From Varroa destructor (lineage: Eukaryota; Arthropoda; Arachnida; Mesostigmata; Varroidae): a stretch of DNA of 64,000 bases. Positions 39,783 through 53,151 of this stretch are shown here, piece after piece. The position numbers and the translations under genes are program-made. The stretch covers positions 32,267,778 through 32,331,777 of the forward strand of contig NW_019211455.1 of NCBI RefSeq assembly GCF_002443255.2. The letters run 5' to 3'. The number at the start of each line of letters is the position of its first letter. Position 1 is the first letter of the stretch. The notes below the pieces were generated by a model that ran no database searches, was not told the DNA's origin, and worked only from the letters and a program-made list of their open reading frames with translations.

Positions 39783-40379
39783 GTTCTCTTCTTAACAAGT
39801 CATATAACAACGCAAGGGGTCTATATTTAACGCGGTTGTTTTAGAACTGGCTGCCTATAGGCTTTTATTTCATATGGCAGTTTTTCATAGTATAACATAC
39901 GAGATTAAAGAGAGATAGCATATTATTATAAAAAAAGAACATTCTTTGAAGAGCCAAAACTGTGTAAAGATGATACAGATAGTTTTCACGAAGTTCTCAA
40001 AGCATATTAGCACATTGCATGTACTCATGGGTAAGCCGAGGCTGAGTAGAATCATGGTGTGCTTATCGTTTATTTTCAGAGACCTTCACAGGACTACTGA
40101 TTGGTGACACTGGATCATAGCATCGTGATGGAAAGGGTGCGAATAATTTTTTTCCTGAACTTCTTGCTGATTTTCCGCCAGAAGAAATGGTCTCCTTAGC
40201 GTATAGAATGGTCGCTACCGCACACTATCTACGTCAGAAAACCCTGTTACGACCTCCGCAGTTCAGTCTCGACATGATAACCGATATTTAACCTTCTAAC
40301 TGTCAGCGATAGACTAAATTTGAGGATGGAAAATGTAAAGAAACAATCAAATAAGAAGATCTTTACGTGCGTAACTGCG

Positions 40380-41165
40380 TAAATGACTCGATAGTTCAGT
40401 CATTCAAGTCGCAATCATTTACGCTTTGGAAATGCGAAAAAACATTATGCAGACAAACCCAGTGACCTGCATCGATCACTTGCGTTACTTGGGTGACACG
40501 TACCAAATGCTTTTGCGTTACTCTGTTCACGAAGAAGAGAATATCCCTAAGATTGTAAAAAAGCGAATTGTTTAAAAATGAACCTCAAAATTACCCCAAG
40601 CTTTTGATGAAAAATCGTATGCTTCTTTACGGGACGTATTTGCGACAATGACAGGAATTAGGTGTATGATCCAAGCTGATATCAATCTACCAGTTAACCG
40701 GTTCTAAAGATGTTGCCCCGAACACTAACACCAATGAGTTCCATTCGCTGAGAAACAAAGTCCTTTCCCTTTGAGGACAGCTTTTCAGGTTCTCAAAGTT
40801 CAATCACTTCTAGCGCTATCATATGTATTTTGCTTACAATAGGTCTTCTTTGATAAAGTTCAGGTATGACAGTCGACTCCGGCCATATTTGCTATACGTA
40901 CCGCAATGTACGTCCAAAACTAGGATCACTGTTATAATCGCCGAACAACGTATCTCCCGATACGCTACTGCGTAATAAAAATTTCAAGAAGTTTATCCAA
41001 ATACCTGCTGCAAAACATATTGAACTCTTTCTATAACATGTCGCTGTTGTCCTTGTCTCAAAACTTTCGTTACGCGACGAGTAGGTCTTGCAGTAGAATG
41101 TCTCTTTGGTAACATTTTATATGTCGACGTAACTATGCTAACTGAGTCCTTCCTAACAATTTACT
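40380..41165 (-). pseudogene. Decayed frame with dynein-heavy-chain-like motifs
   Basis: Read on the minus strand, several short blocks fall in the order of the AAA3-AAA4 region of dynein heavy chains. IVRKDSVSIVTSTYKMLP then KRHS and a following RRVTKVLRQG (41160-41070) resemble the LLPTPxKxHYxFNLRDxSxVxQG block. LFGDY lies at 40934-40948. ALEVIEL then ELIGVS (40724-40741) resemble the A.EH..RI and LLxGVxGSG block with about the right spacing. GHWVCLHN at 40444-40467 resembles an AAA6 block, but far too close to the others. One frame is readable for about 100 codons with two stops, and frameshifts are needed. Each motif alone is weak and no intact domain exists. Chance resemblance or another decayed gene remains possible. 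Confidence 0.3.
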
Positions 41166-41199
41166 TTTGAATCAGATATTGGTTCATTCATACCAGCTC

Positions 41200-43160
41200 T
41201 ATTTGCTCCATCGCGTGCTACACCCAAGGGACACCTAGCTTTCAGGCTCCTCTGACATGAGTTTCGGCCCAGGCCGATATAGACCTGAACAAAGTTGCCT
41301 TGTTGCGAACAGGTCTTAAGGACAAGCCGGCTTCCGGTAAAACTACGAAGGGCTGGTTCGCACTAAAAAACGGCACCTTTTCAACTTGCTTCTACTTCCT
41401 TTTACTGAAGCAGATTATTGAACTGCTGAAGTTACGCTAGATAGTGATAATACGATTATACTGAAAACTCACCGCTTGCACTTTGTAAGCGCGTCCACAA
41501 TAATTAAGGCCAAAATAGCAAGCCGGCAAGATAGGCATATTGTTGCGACCGCTGTGACAGGTTTTCAATAGGCATAATTAATTCTACATTTCTCAAATAT
41601 AGATATAATACTAATGGGAAAATAGAAGCTGTTCGTAGAATATTATATTAATAATTATCAAATGAGGCAATGAATTGAATAATATAAAAAAATGTATCAG
41701 CCTTTTCTTGATACATTCCTACTAGGCTATGAACCTTTAGCTTATGAACCGTTTAAATTCTTGATTTTAAAAAAGGATCATAAGAACTTTTGCTTTTATT
41801 CAATATCAAGATCGAATCGTATTAGTGGGACGGTGTAATCGAGCTCATCGAGTCGATCTGCGGCTATCACAGCCTTCATGTACTTGCTGCAAGTAGGCAA
41901 TGCGTTTGAGCTGGTAAGTATCGATTTTTTCACTTGGCCTCGCCTGGAAATTTAAATATTATATACTATTATAAGGGATTACTTTTTTAAATAACTTCGA
42001 GCATATGAGTCGGAAAGGTAATTCTGCAAAACACAATGGTCACGCTACGATAAGGAACAACCCTCGATGTATGGGGGTATTACGTCATATGAAGTCGTCC
42101 CTTAGCACCGAACCTCTATCATTGTCTAATTAACAGTTCTAATACCTTCCACCTACAACGTCAGTTACATCGACCGTAATTTCTCATTCATCTTCGTCTA
42201 ACACTGCGCGATACAGTTGATCCACCCAGTATGGAGGCAATCTGAAATCAGCTACTTTTTTTTTTATATAGTATTTTCTATGTATAATATATAATAGTAA
42301 TAACATTTAGCTCACGGCTCGTACTGTATACATGACAATAAGCTATGTTCCGTTTTACTAGTAACTGGTTAAAATGCTAGTTATTATTACAGGACAACCC
42401 ATACGTATGTGCAGCAATGTAAAAAAACCGGGAGCATTTTTTATTTTATTACATATCAATGTACGACACTGTACTAAAGATGACTACTTGGAAACTAGCA
42501 AACACACATATCATGCTGTATGCAAGAGTACATGCAACTCACAGGAACCTGTATAAGTATTTACCATATATTGATACCAGTATAGGATCCTAGCTAACTC
42601 AGTCTCTTGCTTTGTTCAGTGTTTGTCTTCCTGACCGCCAAATAATTTCACTATGTCCACCGTCATTTATCGTTCACTGCTTCTAGTGATTTAGTCTACA
42701 GGTACTTTAAAAAAGTGACAGGTGACTCAGTATTATAATTAGAAACCAACAAATGAAAGGCCAAGTTTCACCCTCGAGATTTAGGGAAAATCTAACAGCT
42801 TTTTCTTGTTTTTAGTTCTATCATTCAACAGTAAGAAAAGGCATTAAAGTGCGCATACTTTTAATATTACGTCGTGTACCGCTCTTAGGAATTGCTTCAG
42901 AGCCCAGCACAGAACCCGTAAGCCTGGCCTAAGACCTAAACAAACTGACCTGATTCTAACATTACTTGGCATGTACTGTGGCACTAAAGAGAGAATTAAC
43001 GAGCTGCTTGGTATATAATTATTAAAACTTATTCAATGAACCACGGAAACAATTTTAACATGTAATTATCACTAATTACAGATCTATTTTCAGGCAAGTG
43101 GATTTCGCCGTAGGGTAATTACTGTCGTTTGGGTGCTCACTTCACATAATGATCTCTTAT
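41200..43160. other. No gene seen
   Basis: AT-rich; only one 60-codon frame (42374-42556, +) and no motif. Confidence 0.4.
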
Positions 43161-43166
43161 CTATAG

Positions 43167-43475
43167 TCAGAATGGTGTTGTTGACAAATAAACGTCTGGT
43201 GGGAATTGCGTATTTCTAGGAAGGCGCTCAGTTGCGGATCTGATGATGGCTTGCATATCACAGCTTGATTTGTATGTAATTAACTCATCTTGACCTATCC
43301 GATCATCCCCATTTGCTAAATCAATATGATGTCTTAGTACTACTAAGCTGCATTGATATTCAGGCACATCTACGGGTCCCGTCGGTTTTTTCATAGTACA
43401 TCATGAACTATAACCGAGTTTCCTAACTAGAGAAATTGGCAAGCTTGAGTTACTACTAGCTCGATCCATGACCTA
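43167..43475 (-). pseudogene. Possible retroelement aspartic-protease scrap
   Basis: A minus-strand ATG frame of 75 codons (43394-43167) begins MKKPTGPVDVPEYQCSLVV. In the same frame just upstream, after a TGA, MDRASSNSSLPISLVRKLGY resembles the DTGAxxSxxxxxLVxxLG pattern of LTR-retroelement proteases, but the key D-T-G triad is not intact. No flanking LTRs or reverse transcriptase were seen. A chance frame is possible. Confidence 0.2.
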
Positions 43476-44394
43476 AGACTCAATAGCCTTGTTGGAAGCT
43501 CTAGCCCGAATTTTATCAAGCCTAGAACTTTACTCTGTCAGCGACTAAATGGAACCATTTAATTTAGCGCTTTATTATTCTGGAACAGTAAACGAAGTCG
43601 TTTTATGATTTTAACACAATATTGGTTAATCTTTGTTCTAAATCGACATCGGTATGTCGTCTCTTGTATATATAATAGAAATGAAAGAACTAGCCAGGAA
43701 AAAAGTACGCGATCCTCCAAAATCGTATTTGGCTTGAAGTCGAAGGCTTCGAACTCGGAAATCCAAATGATACCGGACGCGAACTAATTAACACTACCTT
43801 CAGAACAAGTAACACCTAAGGATCCTATAGTAGCTTCACAGTTGTATCTAGTGCAACTTTCAGCTTTACCAATATTTAGCCTACGCTATCATAAACAAAT
43901 TGCTATTCTACTCAACGGTGACAGCATTAGCGTACGTTTTCGCAGAACACGGAAACGAAGAAGGTTTTGGCGATATTCCGATGACACAACCTAGCTGACC
44001 GTAGTAACAAGAATAACAGCTAATAACGGTGGCTAACGTGCGTTTATAATAAAGATAAAATTACCGCGCCTCAGGTGTCATTCGGTAAGAGCAGCAATAT
44101 AATCGCGTTGCGGTGCCCCTGTACCGGTGGCATTAGTGGTGTTCTGCTGCGAATATCATGAGCGACAGTAACAGCAGGGGCATACTCGGCAATAGCAAAA
44201 AACCCTGAAACGTGCAATAGCCTCTGCCCAGACGATGCTGCGCGATGAAAAGCCGATGGCATCCATAACAATAAGAACTGCAACAAAAGCTGCGAATATC
44301 TTGGACTGATCGGCTGTAACGCTAATGATGACGATGTGCAGAACCAAGGAAACTGAACCACTTCTAGCTATCGGCACTTGTGCAAACGCTATGT

Positions 44395-44396
<2 letters not shown>

Positions 44397-44434
<38 letters not shown>
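44397..44434. repeat. (AT)n microsatellite, 38 bp
   Basis: AT run flanked by TAG and CTA, so slightly palindromic. It lies about 400 bases past the stop of the 703-codon frame. Confidence 0.95.
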
Positions 44435-44436
<2 letters not shown>

Positions 44437-44833
44437 ATCAGAACTCACATGTGTAAAAGATCTTTCTATGGATTGTGCCGAAGCATTTCATAGATATTAA
44501 ATAATACAACCAAAGTGAGTGTTTTTGACCGGGCGTTATCAGCAATAATACGCTTCCAGAGACGAATAGGCCGTTTGATAGGTACAATGTGATTGTTATT
44601 ATTGTCATATACATCAAAGGGGGTATGGGTACAGCAAAGGGGTATGACCGAAAGTACTAACAGGCAATGAAGATTTGAAGCTTACCCAAATTTTTTTTAA
44701 GTCGATGTCCCTGAAACCAATTCGCGCGATTTTAAGACCACTGCACCAAATTTTGTGCTCGGTTCAATTATAACGAGGAACATCATAAAATCGAAAACAT
44801 TTAAAACGTATCCGTTGACAGTTCGGTTATAGA

Positions 44834-46945
44834 TTAGAGCGGCGTTAGGTCTTCAAGAACCGGATCCGATGCTTCCGAGTGAGCGTCCTTTGATGTCGGC
44901 ACTGAGGAATCTTCGTCTAGAAATCGTGTAGAGGTTTTGATTGGAGTCCCTGCTACTGACCTGTCCTCGTCATCTTCCGAGGAAGATTTTAAATCTTTAA
45001 TATCGACATATGGTTTTGGTACCTTGGGTGCGCGTGGCTTCAATGCCTTTGCCGGTGGTGGAGATTTCACCTTACATTTGTCCTCTTGAGGTAACTTCTT
45101 TGCTTCAGCTACTGCGTGTTTAACGATCGCTGGTTGTGTGGGAACTTTCGCTTTGCGGGACGGTATTGCAGCTTTTTTGTGTTTCCCAGTTATTGGCGAT
45201 GGTATTTTGACAGGTTTTCCCTTTATTTGCCGTAACGGCGCTGGCTTCTTGTCTTTCGCTTTCAAAATAGGCTTTGCCTCATTAGATGCGTCTGCCAACG
45301 ACTTATGTGCCGGCTTACGTGGTGCTTTTAAACCTTTAACTATTGCTACTGGTGGGTTTGTTACAAAAGATGGCCCAGGTCGCTGAACAACATCCTTTTT
45401 TTCAGGTATTGCCTCTAGTCGACTCGTTATCGGTTTGATGTCACTGATTTCTGGCTGTCCCTGTTTTGCATCGGGTGTCCCTTTTAATGACTTCATCTCA
45501 TTAGCTGCTTGGGCTGGTACCGTTCTTAATAATGGTTCTTTAAGGGACCCTTCCACTAACGATGATTGCATATTAGGTGGCTCATCGGGCGTTACCATGA
45601 TCGGCTTTGTAGGTTGTATATTTAACGCTGTTTTTGTAATTGCCCTACCTGAAGGCTGTTTAGTAACGGCTTGCCTGGATAGTGCTTTCAATACCGATGT
45701 TTTCAAGAGCACGCTGATAAAGGACGTAACATGCTTCATAGATAGCTTTGATGATTTTGGGGATAATTTCGGAGAGTATTCTTTCGTCGGTGACGAGGGT
45801 GGTTCGGATTCTAATCCTGCTGATCTTTTGTTTCTGTGAAGTCCTGTTGATAAAATCTGTTCGGACGCCGGCTGTGATCCTTTCGGTGTTTGTACTTTGC
45901 CATCATAAGAGGATTTTGTTATCAGAAACTTTTCAGACGTCTCCTGCAATTCCTTAGTCGCTGGTTTCTTAGAGACTGTTTTTGATCCTTTTAATAATTG
46001 TTTTCCTGATCTGGAAGAGATGTTTAACAAAGGTCCAGCAGATAGTTGTTTTGATGCCACGACTGCACATTTTTTATTCACTGTTTCTGATAACTTCGGC
46101 AGTTTTTCCACCTCAGAGTATAACATCTTACCCGTGAATGCGAGGTCTGGCTTCGCTGACTTTTTGGGTTCTCTCAATGTTTCTTGCGGCTGAAGTGTTT
46201 CAGTTTTAAGTTCCAGATTACTTATTAGCAATCCATCACTCAATGGGGGTTCTCTTACCACAAGCTCTCTATCAACCGGTATCAATGATGTTGCTTCAAT
46301 TTGTGCTTCAGGTACCAGCTGCAACACGCCCTCTGGCGGCAATTCCCACATAACATCAAGTCGTACGATCTGATCTTGTTTTTCGCTTGAAAGAATGCAA
46401 TGTCCACAGTTTGACATTGGTATAATGGCAATCTTTTTAAGACTGATGCTTTTGTCCACACGATAATTATATAACTCGTAGCCAGCTGGGAGACCCTTTG
46501 CCCAATCAAATTGTACCGTTCTCGACAGATCTCTTGCCAATATAATCTCATCTCCATGTCCAAACCAAATACGAAGTACATAATCATCGCACCCAATTTG
46601 AGGTTGAAGTTGAATCGGCCGCTTTTTTGAACCTTGTAAATAATCTAAAACTAGATTTTGAAGTTCGTCTTGAAGTTCATGTTGTAATGTGCTGACTGTT
46701 TGGTGATTACGAGTCGTAGTCTGTCCTTGTGAAGGCAAGACATAATCTGCATGCAGCGTCCATAGTTTTCGAAAGGTGAGCGTGATTCTACCGAATGCTA
46801 AGTTGAAAAATACACCGTGTGGGTTTTTCTCAGGACCAAACCGATATCTGATTTGATCAACTACCTGATCTCGCTCGTCTTTCGTGACTAAACTTGACAC
46901 ATCTTCTATGCCCAGCCTTCTCAATAGCTCTTGAATAATCAACAC
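44834..46945 (-). CDS. Large 3'-terminal exon of an unrecognised Lys/Pro/Ser-rich protein
   Basis: A 703-codon open frame ends in TAA after the residues EDLTPL. Residues about 1-230 look globular (mixed hydrophobic and charged, with Trp, Cys and His). Residues about 240-650 are low-complexity, rich in Lys, Pro, Ser and Ala. The last 50 residues are acidic and Ser-rich (SSSEDDEDR), a typical casein-kinase-2 type patch. The frame opens with GTG directly after a pyrimidine-containing TTTTTAG, with a CTAAC branch-like motif about 25 bases upstream. The first in-frame ATG is about 175 codons in. I therefore infer a splice acceptor, with 5' exons beyond position 46947 on the minus strand. The basic tail suggests nucleic-acid or microtubule binding, but that is inference. 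No family is recognised. No AATAAA is evident in the first few hundred bases past the stop; the nearest I noticed is near 43571. Confidence 0.85.
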   Translation of the reverse strand: MLIIQELLRRLGIEDVSSLVTKDERDQVVDQIRYRFGPEKNPHGVFFNLAFGRITLTFRKLWTLHADYVLPSQGQTTTRNHQTVSTLQHELQDELQNLVLDYLQGSKKRPIQLQPQIGCDDYVLRIWFGHGDEIILARDLSRTVQFDWAKGLPAGYELYNYRVDKSISLKKIAIIPMSNCGHCILSSEKQDQIVRLDVMWELPPEGVLQLVPEAQIEATSLIPVDRELVVREPPLSDGLLISNLELKTETLQPQETLREPKKSAKPDLAFTGKMLYSEVEKLPKLSETVNKKCAVVASKQLSAGPLLNISSRSGKQLLKGSKTVSKKPATKELQETSEKFLITKSSYDGKVQTPKGSQPASEQILSTGLHRNKRSAGLESEPPSSPTKEYSPKLSPKSSKLSMKHVTSFISVLLKTSVLKALSRQAVTKQPSGRAITKTALNIQPTKPIMVTPDEPPNMQSSLVEGSLKEPLLRTVPAQAANEMKSLKGTPDAKQGQPEISDIKPITSRLEAIPEKKDVVQRPGPSFVTNPPVAIVKGLKAPRKPAHKSLADASNEAKPILKAKDKKPAPLRQIKGKPVKIPSPITGKHKKAAIPSRKAKVPTQPAIVKHAVAEAKKLPQEDKCKVKSPPPAKALKPRAPKVPKPYVDIKDLKSSSEDDEDRSVAGTPIKTSTRFLDEDSSVPTSKDAHSEASDPVLEDLTPL

Positions 46946-49900
46946 CTAAAAATTCATACGGGAATAGTTAGCAAATTGAGAACACACGTCGATTGCAAAT
47001 ATATATCCTCTGGATTCTTTCATGTGTGTGAGATCGACGACTAACCATGAGAATAAGACCGTAGGCCTACCTAAATAGAAAGTGTACATTCGGTGTAAAT
47101 TGATGTATCTATACCGCAAACTCATTCAGGTTTGCTATGATTAATAAGAGACGACGTGGCTTTTTCCAAAAGTTGGCGTCGTTGATTATTTGTCCGACTG
47201 GGTGTTAATAACCCAGTATTACATGAAAAGTAGTATTTTTATGTTGAGATTCGTGTCACTATCTATATAAGAACAATAGAACCAATGATTGTGTGAAACG
47301 ATATATAGTGACGCGTCAAATATGCTGCCGCTATAGGAAACTCCGCGGCAAATCTAAACAAAACAACGATGGCGACCATATGGTTTCTCATGCCCCAAAA
47401 CGGTTAGATTGTCAAATCAGTTTCTAAATAAGCCTATTATCAGCTTTCGTTTGTGCAATCACTAAATGCTAATGGTCGCGTATATAATGCCCAGATTTGA
47501 TAAATCATTTATCAGAAGCAGTCAACACTTGAAGGCGTAGTTTTTTGGTCTGCTTACTTCCTTCGGTTCGTTCATCAAGACTATACAAAATATCACAACA
47601 TCGAACTAGTAGATTAGATTTGAAATAGGCCTACCAAGGTAAAATAGCTTGAATCTGATCCTATAATGTGCGTATTGTACTTAATTCGGGTTACTTTACC
47701 CTTGCGTCACAAGGCGTCTCAAAAAGGCATAGCACTATTTTAGTTTTTCCTGGTCCTGATGCTCAGTGTTGTCACTCCTTCATTTTTTAAAATCTTTTAT
47801 CACTTTTTTTTTTTACAAAACCCAGAAAGTGCTATTTTGGCACCAATAAAGTACTGCGGATTGCTTCTCAAAATGCAGTTGATTCAGAGACACACTCTGA
47901 CGTTATTAATAATAGCTACCCTTAAAATAATTGGTAGGCAGTGCTTTAATAGATTAGTCTATTAAGAAATGATATTCCTTTTTTAAAAAGGGGGGCAAAA
48001 AAAGGGGCGGAATAAAAACAAAAGGAAGCGGTGGCGTGGTGAAGGGTGAAAAGTTAGAAATTTTGTTTGAGAAAAACTAAGTCTTATACATATTCTTTAT
48101 CTAAACGTTGAGTATTTAACTAGAACAGGTTGTTTTACTGTCTCGTTTAATATAAATCTAATAACAGCAATACTGTTTTTTACATTAGGCTTGAGTTCGG
48201 CTACTCGATTGTGACAGAAATCGATCTCAATCGAATGTCTGGTCATTTTACTTCAGTTTGTTGAAATTTGGCCGTCACAAAATGCCCTACCGAAGTTTGT
48301 GTGTGGTGCAAATCATCAAGCGAAGAGTAACGAGATAATTGACGATAACTCTTGTGGTGGCAGCGTACGTACCCGACTATTATTCGCCCAGTAGTTTGCC
48401 GGAGCTAATAAATTAACGATACATGATATGGCATCAGTGATGAAATCGTAGAAGTCACGCGGTACTTGACGTCTGGGCGTGCCCCGCAATCTTCCTTGCA
48501 TATGCCTTTCGTTTCTGTATGTCGGGTAATACATGTATCTTCAAGTTCTTTACTCTTTCTCTCTCGGCATGAATTACAGGAAAAAAACCAATGACAAATA
48601 AGGAAAAACAATATCAAGCTAGTAAATCCGTCATTTCATCGATCACAAGGTTAAATAACAACACTACGTTCGTGCATATTGGTATGATGAACTAATTCGG
48701 GATTGTGTCATAGTTTAATTATAATTATTGGACTCTGCGTTTGTCCGTTTGATAATACATACATGCAGAACAAAGCTCTAGAAAAACCAATTTCATTGTT
48801 CAAAGGTGATAACAATATTTTAGATTAAATACCGTCTACTGGCTATTCAATCATTTGTAGGTATTTGGTGTTGACATTCTTCGACGTTGAGATTACGCCA
48901 CTCTTACGATTCTATTGGTAACTGTGTAATTAATAGGGCGCATTGTACGAAACAGCTTCTAACCGATTAAAACCCGGACGAGAAACTTAACAACGATCTG
49001 ACGCCTTAAACGACGACGGCCGCCACTTCGTGGGCCTGCGTACATCGGCATCGTGCATTCGCATATAAACTCTTAGTGGACTGATAGGTGAAGCAGATCA
49101 TTAAGCATTTTTTTTGTTACATCTAATTACTCGTTTTAGAAGTATGTTAGGTTCAAATACATATGACTCACGTCTAGATTCCTTACAATATAAATTTTTT
49201 CTGTAAGAAACTTTACAGACTCCCGACACAATTATTTTCCTACGGAAGACTGCCATATGATTCGAGCTTCGCTAACGCATGAGGAAGATGTACACGAACG
49301 CCCTGATAGTGCACGCATTGAATCAAGTTCTATTTGCAGATACTTATCTAAACACCTAATAGACTAATCATGAGATACGAACTTCATAATTGTGCAGTTT
49401 ATTTCTAGTTGGATTTCTGAGCAAAACGTAGATAGAGAAGATTTTTTGGGATATACCTATAGCGACTAATTCATGTACAGTGAAGCATATTTAGACAGAA
49501 CTTTTTTACTTGTCAAACAGTGTGTGTGCTTTGCGCCCCTTAAATTATTTTTTTGTGCATTACGAAAATTATCAATTCCGCTTCTATTTCAGCCGCTTCT
49601 TTTATCCTGCAGATCTTCAACGTTCAATAATTTTAATCCCTATTTTTATTGACTGACGAAAATACTTAGAAAAAATTCTTCTGTATAACTATTTCAAAAC
49701 TAAATCTATATCGTTCCACGAATATGCAGAAAAAGAAATCGTTACCTCGATCCTGCAGAGACGAGTTTCATACATTTGACAATACTTATCCTTTGAGCAA
49801 GAACGCTACTCCTGTTAAATACATTCTATAAAACAAGGTGCAAAAATTAAATGTCGCGCGCACGATATTCGAGATGCTGCTCTGGCCACGCTGACAAACG

Positions 49901-50403
49901 AAAAGAATACATAAAGACGGGTGCTTAACATTTAGACTGCGAGAAAACCTTATTATGTTCATCTATGCAGCTTCGTTTTCTTCTTAGACGTATCTGATTT
50001 TGGTTGCCCGTACGAGTGATATCGTAGAATGCGTACTCATTGCGATTTATACACGGCCAGGTATGTATAATATATTCAGTATGTTATAAACGAACTAGGC
50101 CTATTGGATCGATGTTGGCTCCGATTAGGTTCCTCACTCAGATTTGTTTGCTGGCTCTTTGCTAGAAAACTATATATAGTTTTGTAATCCAGACCTTAGC
50201 CATGACGGGCCTGAACGCATGCCGCTTATCGAGTGCTATGCTACTTTCAGAAATACTAGACCTAAACCCACGTCGGATGCCCTCGGTCACACCTAGCTGC
50301 GTTGATAGCGTAGAAAGGCTTCTTATTTAAATATATAGTTAATATATACATTTAAATATATTCTCATCAACAGCACCTATTCGCAACATTTTGGAATTTA
50401 ATT

Positions 50404-50417
50404 AAAAAAAAAAAAAA
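50404..50417. repeat. Poly-A run, 14
   Basis: Uninterrupted A run. Confidence 0.85.
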
Positions 50418-50834
50418 GTATATTTTTGTACTTTCTATTATTTAGCTAATATTCAAATCCAGGATAACCGTCTACAACCACGCCGTTTGATCAGAATTGA
50501 TCATAACATGCTTATTTATGTGCATAGTTTTTTCTAATACAAAATTAAGTATATACCTTGTATGCTCTTTAAGGCAAGGATTGCAGATGGCGCGGTTCAA
50601 TATAATAAAGTCAAGAACCAGCTTGGACGCGCAGAAGTAGGTTTTGATAAGATATTCACACTAGACGCCGCCTAACTTTCACAGGCAGATTTGCCTACGT
50701 CACAGTGATGATATATCATACTATGCATATCAAATACGTGTGCCCCAAAGCAGCGGTTAACAGATATCCTTAACTAATGCGATCATCTATAATAGAAATA
50801 ATAGAGGTTAACACATTAATATAACACGGCCGTG

Positions 50835-50850
50835 ATATATATATATATAT
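50835..50850. repeat. (AT)n microsatellite
   Basis: AT run between GTG and CAAG. Confidence 0.85.
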
Positions 50851-51170
50851 CAAGCTAGGATGAATTATACTGTTACTTTTCGTAATTATGAACAATTATT
50901 TCGTTACGTTTCATCGCAAGACGTTATCGGATCAACGGGTCGCTAAAAGTTATTTCACCAAAGATAATTCTATATTCCAATACGTATCCTATGTTTATAT
51001 TGCTAATAAGAAATGATTCGATAAAAAGAAAAGAAGATGTAAAATATCTCCCGTTAATATTTCTCACAGCCTACAGTTAGATATCACGTACTGTCTGATG
51101 TTCGATTACTAGCTAAAGAACTATGGTCAACTTCACGTGTTCCGTTGCGGACCCGTATACGCTTGCTAAT

Positions 51171-51193
51171 AAAAAAAAAAAAAAAAAAAAAAA
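51171..51193. repeat. Poly-A run, 23
   Basis: Twenty-three A, then GAAAAGG. Could be the tail of an old retroposed sequence on the plus strand, but no upstream element was recognised. Confidence 0.9.
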
Positions 51194-53151
51194 GAAAAGG
51201 AAACAGCATTGGACAAATAGACGCTGTTAGAATAAGAACGTTGAAATTCTATCTAAGATCTCGCCGAAAGCGTGTTACATAAGCTAGATTAGAGCTATCA
51301 ACCTTCCTCTGTTAGTGATAAACAAAAACGCGGATCGCACCCATTAGAATAGCTCGCTTCATTTGACATTAAAAATAGGCTACAGCAACCGATTTTGAAT
51401 TTTCTTCTTTTTCTAAAAAGTTGCAGACGGTTTAAAGGGTGTTGTGTTCCATAACCATGTCAGGGTTAACTAAGCTCGATTATGCTCATGGCGCCAAATT
51501 TAAACCGAATAATTATTATCGTCTTATGAGAGTTTGCTTTACTTGCGACTTTGCGAACAATGAGCGTAGTACTAAAGGATACCTTGTTTTTTTCTAAATA
51601 TCAATAGAGAACGTAACTCGTATTTAGCCGCATGTCACTTCAAAGATAATTTCTGGCATTCTGTAGCTACCATCGGCGGAAAATGATGTGACGAGGACGA
51701 GGGTCTTGTGTCTATTATTTGGAAGCATATTTGTTTCGAATCGTGCTTTTTTAGATTGCACATAGTTCGCGTGCAGGAAGCCAAATAGTTGTAGTTCGTG
51801 CGGGCATACACAATTGAACTAGTTTTAATTTTTGTGGTTCTGTAAGAAAAACTAGTTATGCATCGAAGTTTAAAAACTGCTTAATTTTTGGAGACCTTTA
51901 AGAAACGGGAATACATACTCATAAAGTAGTAGTTAAACACGGTCAGTTCGGTGGTACCAGAATCGTAGGTTCGTTCTCAAAGTTTCCGTTGCAACTAGGA
52001 GAAGTAGATAGTCCTTATTCTCATATTGAGCTCAACAGGAACCCATTAAAGAATACTTTTACAACTAAGCATTTACGGTAACGTTCTACTTTTCATGATA
52101 TTACTGAAGACGTCACTGGTCGCCAATGGAAATGAAAACTATGGTTATACTGAGGCCGACTTGCTCGAACATTGGACGGCGCTAGATGAACAGGTAACTC
52201 ACGATATCAACAGTTATTGCCTCTAATGGCTGCATTGAATAGCAATGGAGTATAGGGGCACCATTTGCGCGGGCACAATTTGTGCAAGAGAAAGAAATCA
52301 TATAGTCGAAAGTGTCAATTTTTTTGAGACTACCCTGAGAATCGAGTGGTTTCCACGGAAGGTACCCTTAACCACATTCACTAGAAAACATCTATTGATC
52401 GAATGTCACATTGAAATCCTTAATAGCCAGTTACTTTAGCTGGCGTACCGCTCTATTGAGAATAGTGAACAAATGGTAGCCCGTTCAGAAGCGCACAACT
52501 TTGCTTGACGGAGATACTGCGACGAAGCAAACGACTTCCCTAAAACCGATTGACTATCGTTAATCTGGCTAACATTGCATTTAGGTTTAGTCATACGGGC
52601 GTTTATATCAGAGTAGGTTCAACAGCATAAAGGTGTGTCCTATTCTGCATAGATATAAGTAGCTTTTCCAGATTGGATATACAAAACGGCCCGGGTAATT
52701 TCGAAATTCGGTGTACGCTTTGTTTCTAAAATTGTGTCCGAACAAGGATAGATATTGTAATGAAAGATTTTTGCATGCGCCAAAGGAACTTTTTGCAGCG
52801 GTTTTGTTTATTTTTCCAACGACCCGGATTATATCTTCAAGTCGGCACCCGAACCGCTTTACTATTCATTTTCTCAACATATTCATTCTCTTGCGTCAGG
52901 CCATATTGGTAAATATAGACTCGGTAAAGTTTCACTCAGAACGCGCCACACAGACAATTAAGCGAAGCTCAATTCTAAAAGTAGGCTAAAAATTCTAGAA
53001 GGGCAATCGCTTAAAAAAAGTCGATTCGGTTTAAAACAGGCATTCTTCATTTAAAAACAGTCCCTAATCCCTATGCCTAGCCGAAATAATCGAAGCTGGC
53101 TTTTTACGCTATTCGGTGCATTTTGATCCTATAAATTTGATTCCTATTTAA

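Larger units (their letters stand above)
46948..52700. other. Intron or intergenic DNA upstream of the 703-codon exon
   Basis: If the acceptor at 46946 is real, the preceding intron starts somewhere here on the minus strand. A donor-like TTTAG|GTAGGC lies near 47068, but its upstream frame closes quickly. No convincing upstream exon was found. Confidence 0.35.

Noticed and set aside
45138..45957. Plus-strand frames of 82, 134 and 69 codons
   Set aside because: They are antisense shadows of the 703-codon minus-strand frame.
46282..46596. 104-codon minus-strand frame
   Set aside because: Alternate-frame shadow of the 703-codon frame.
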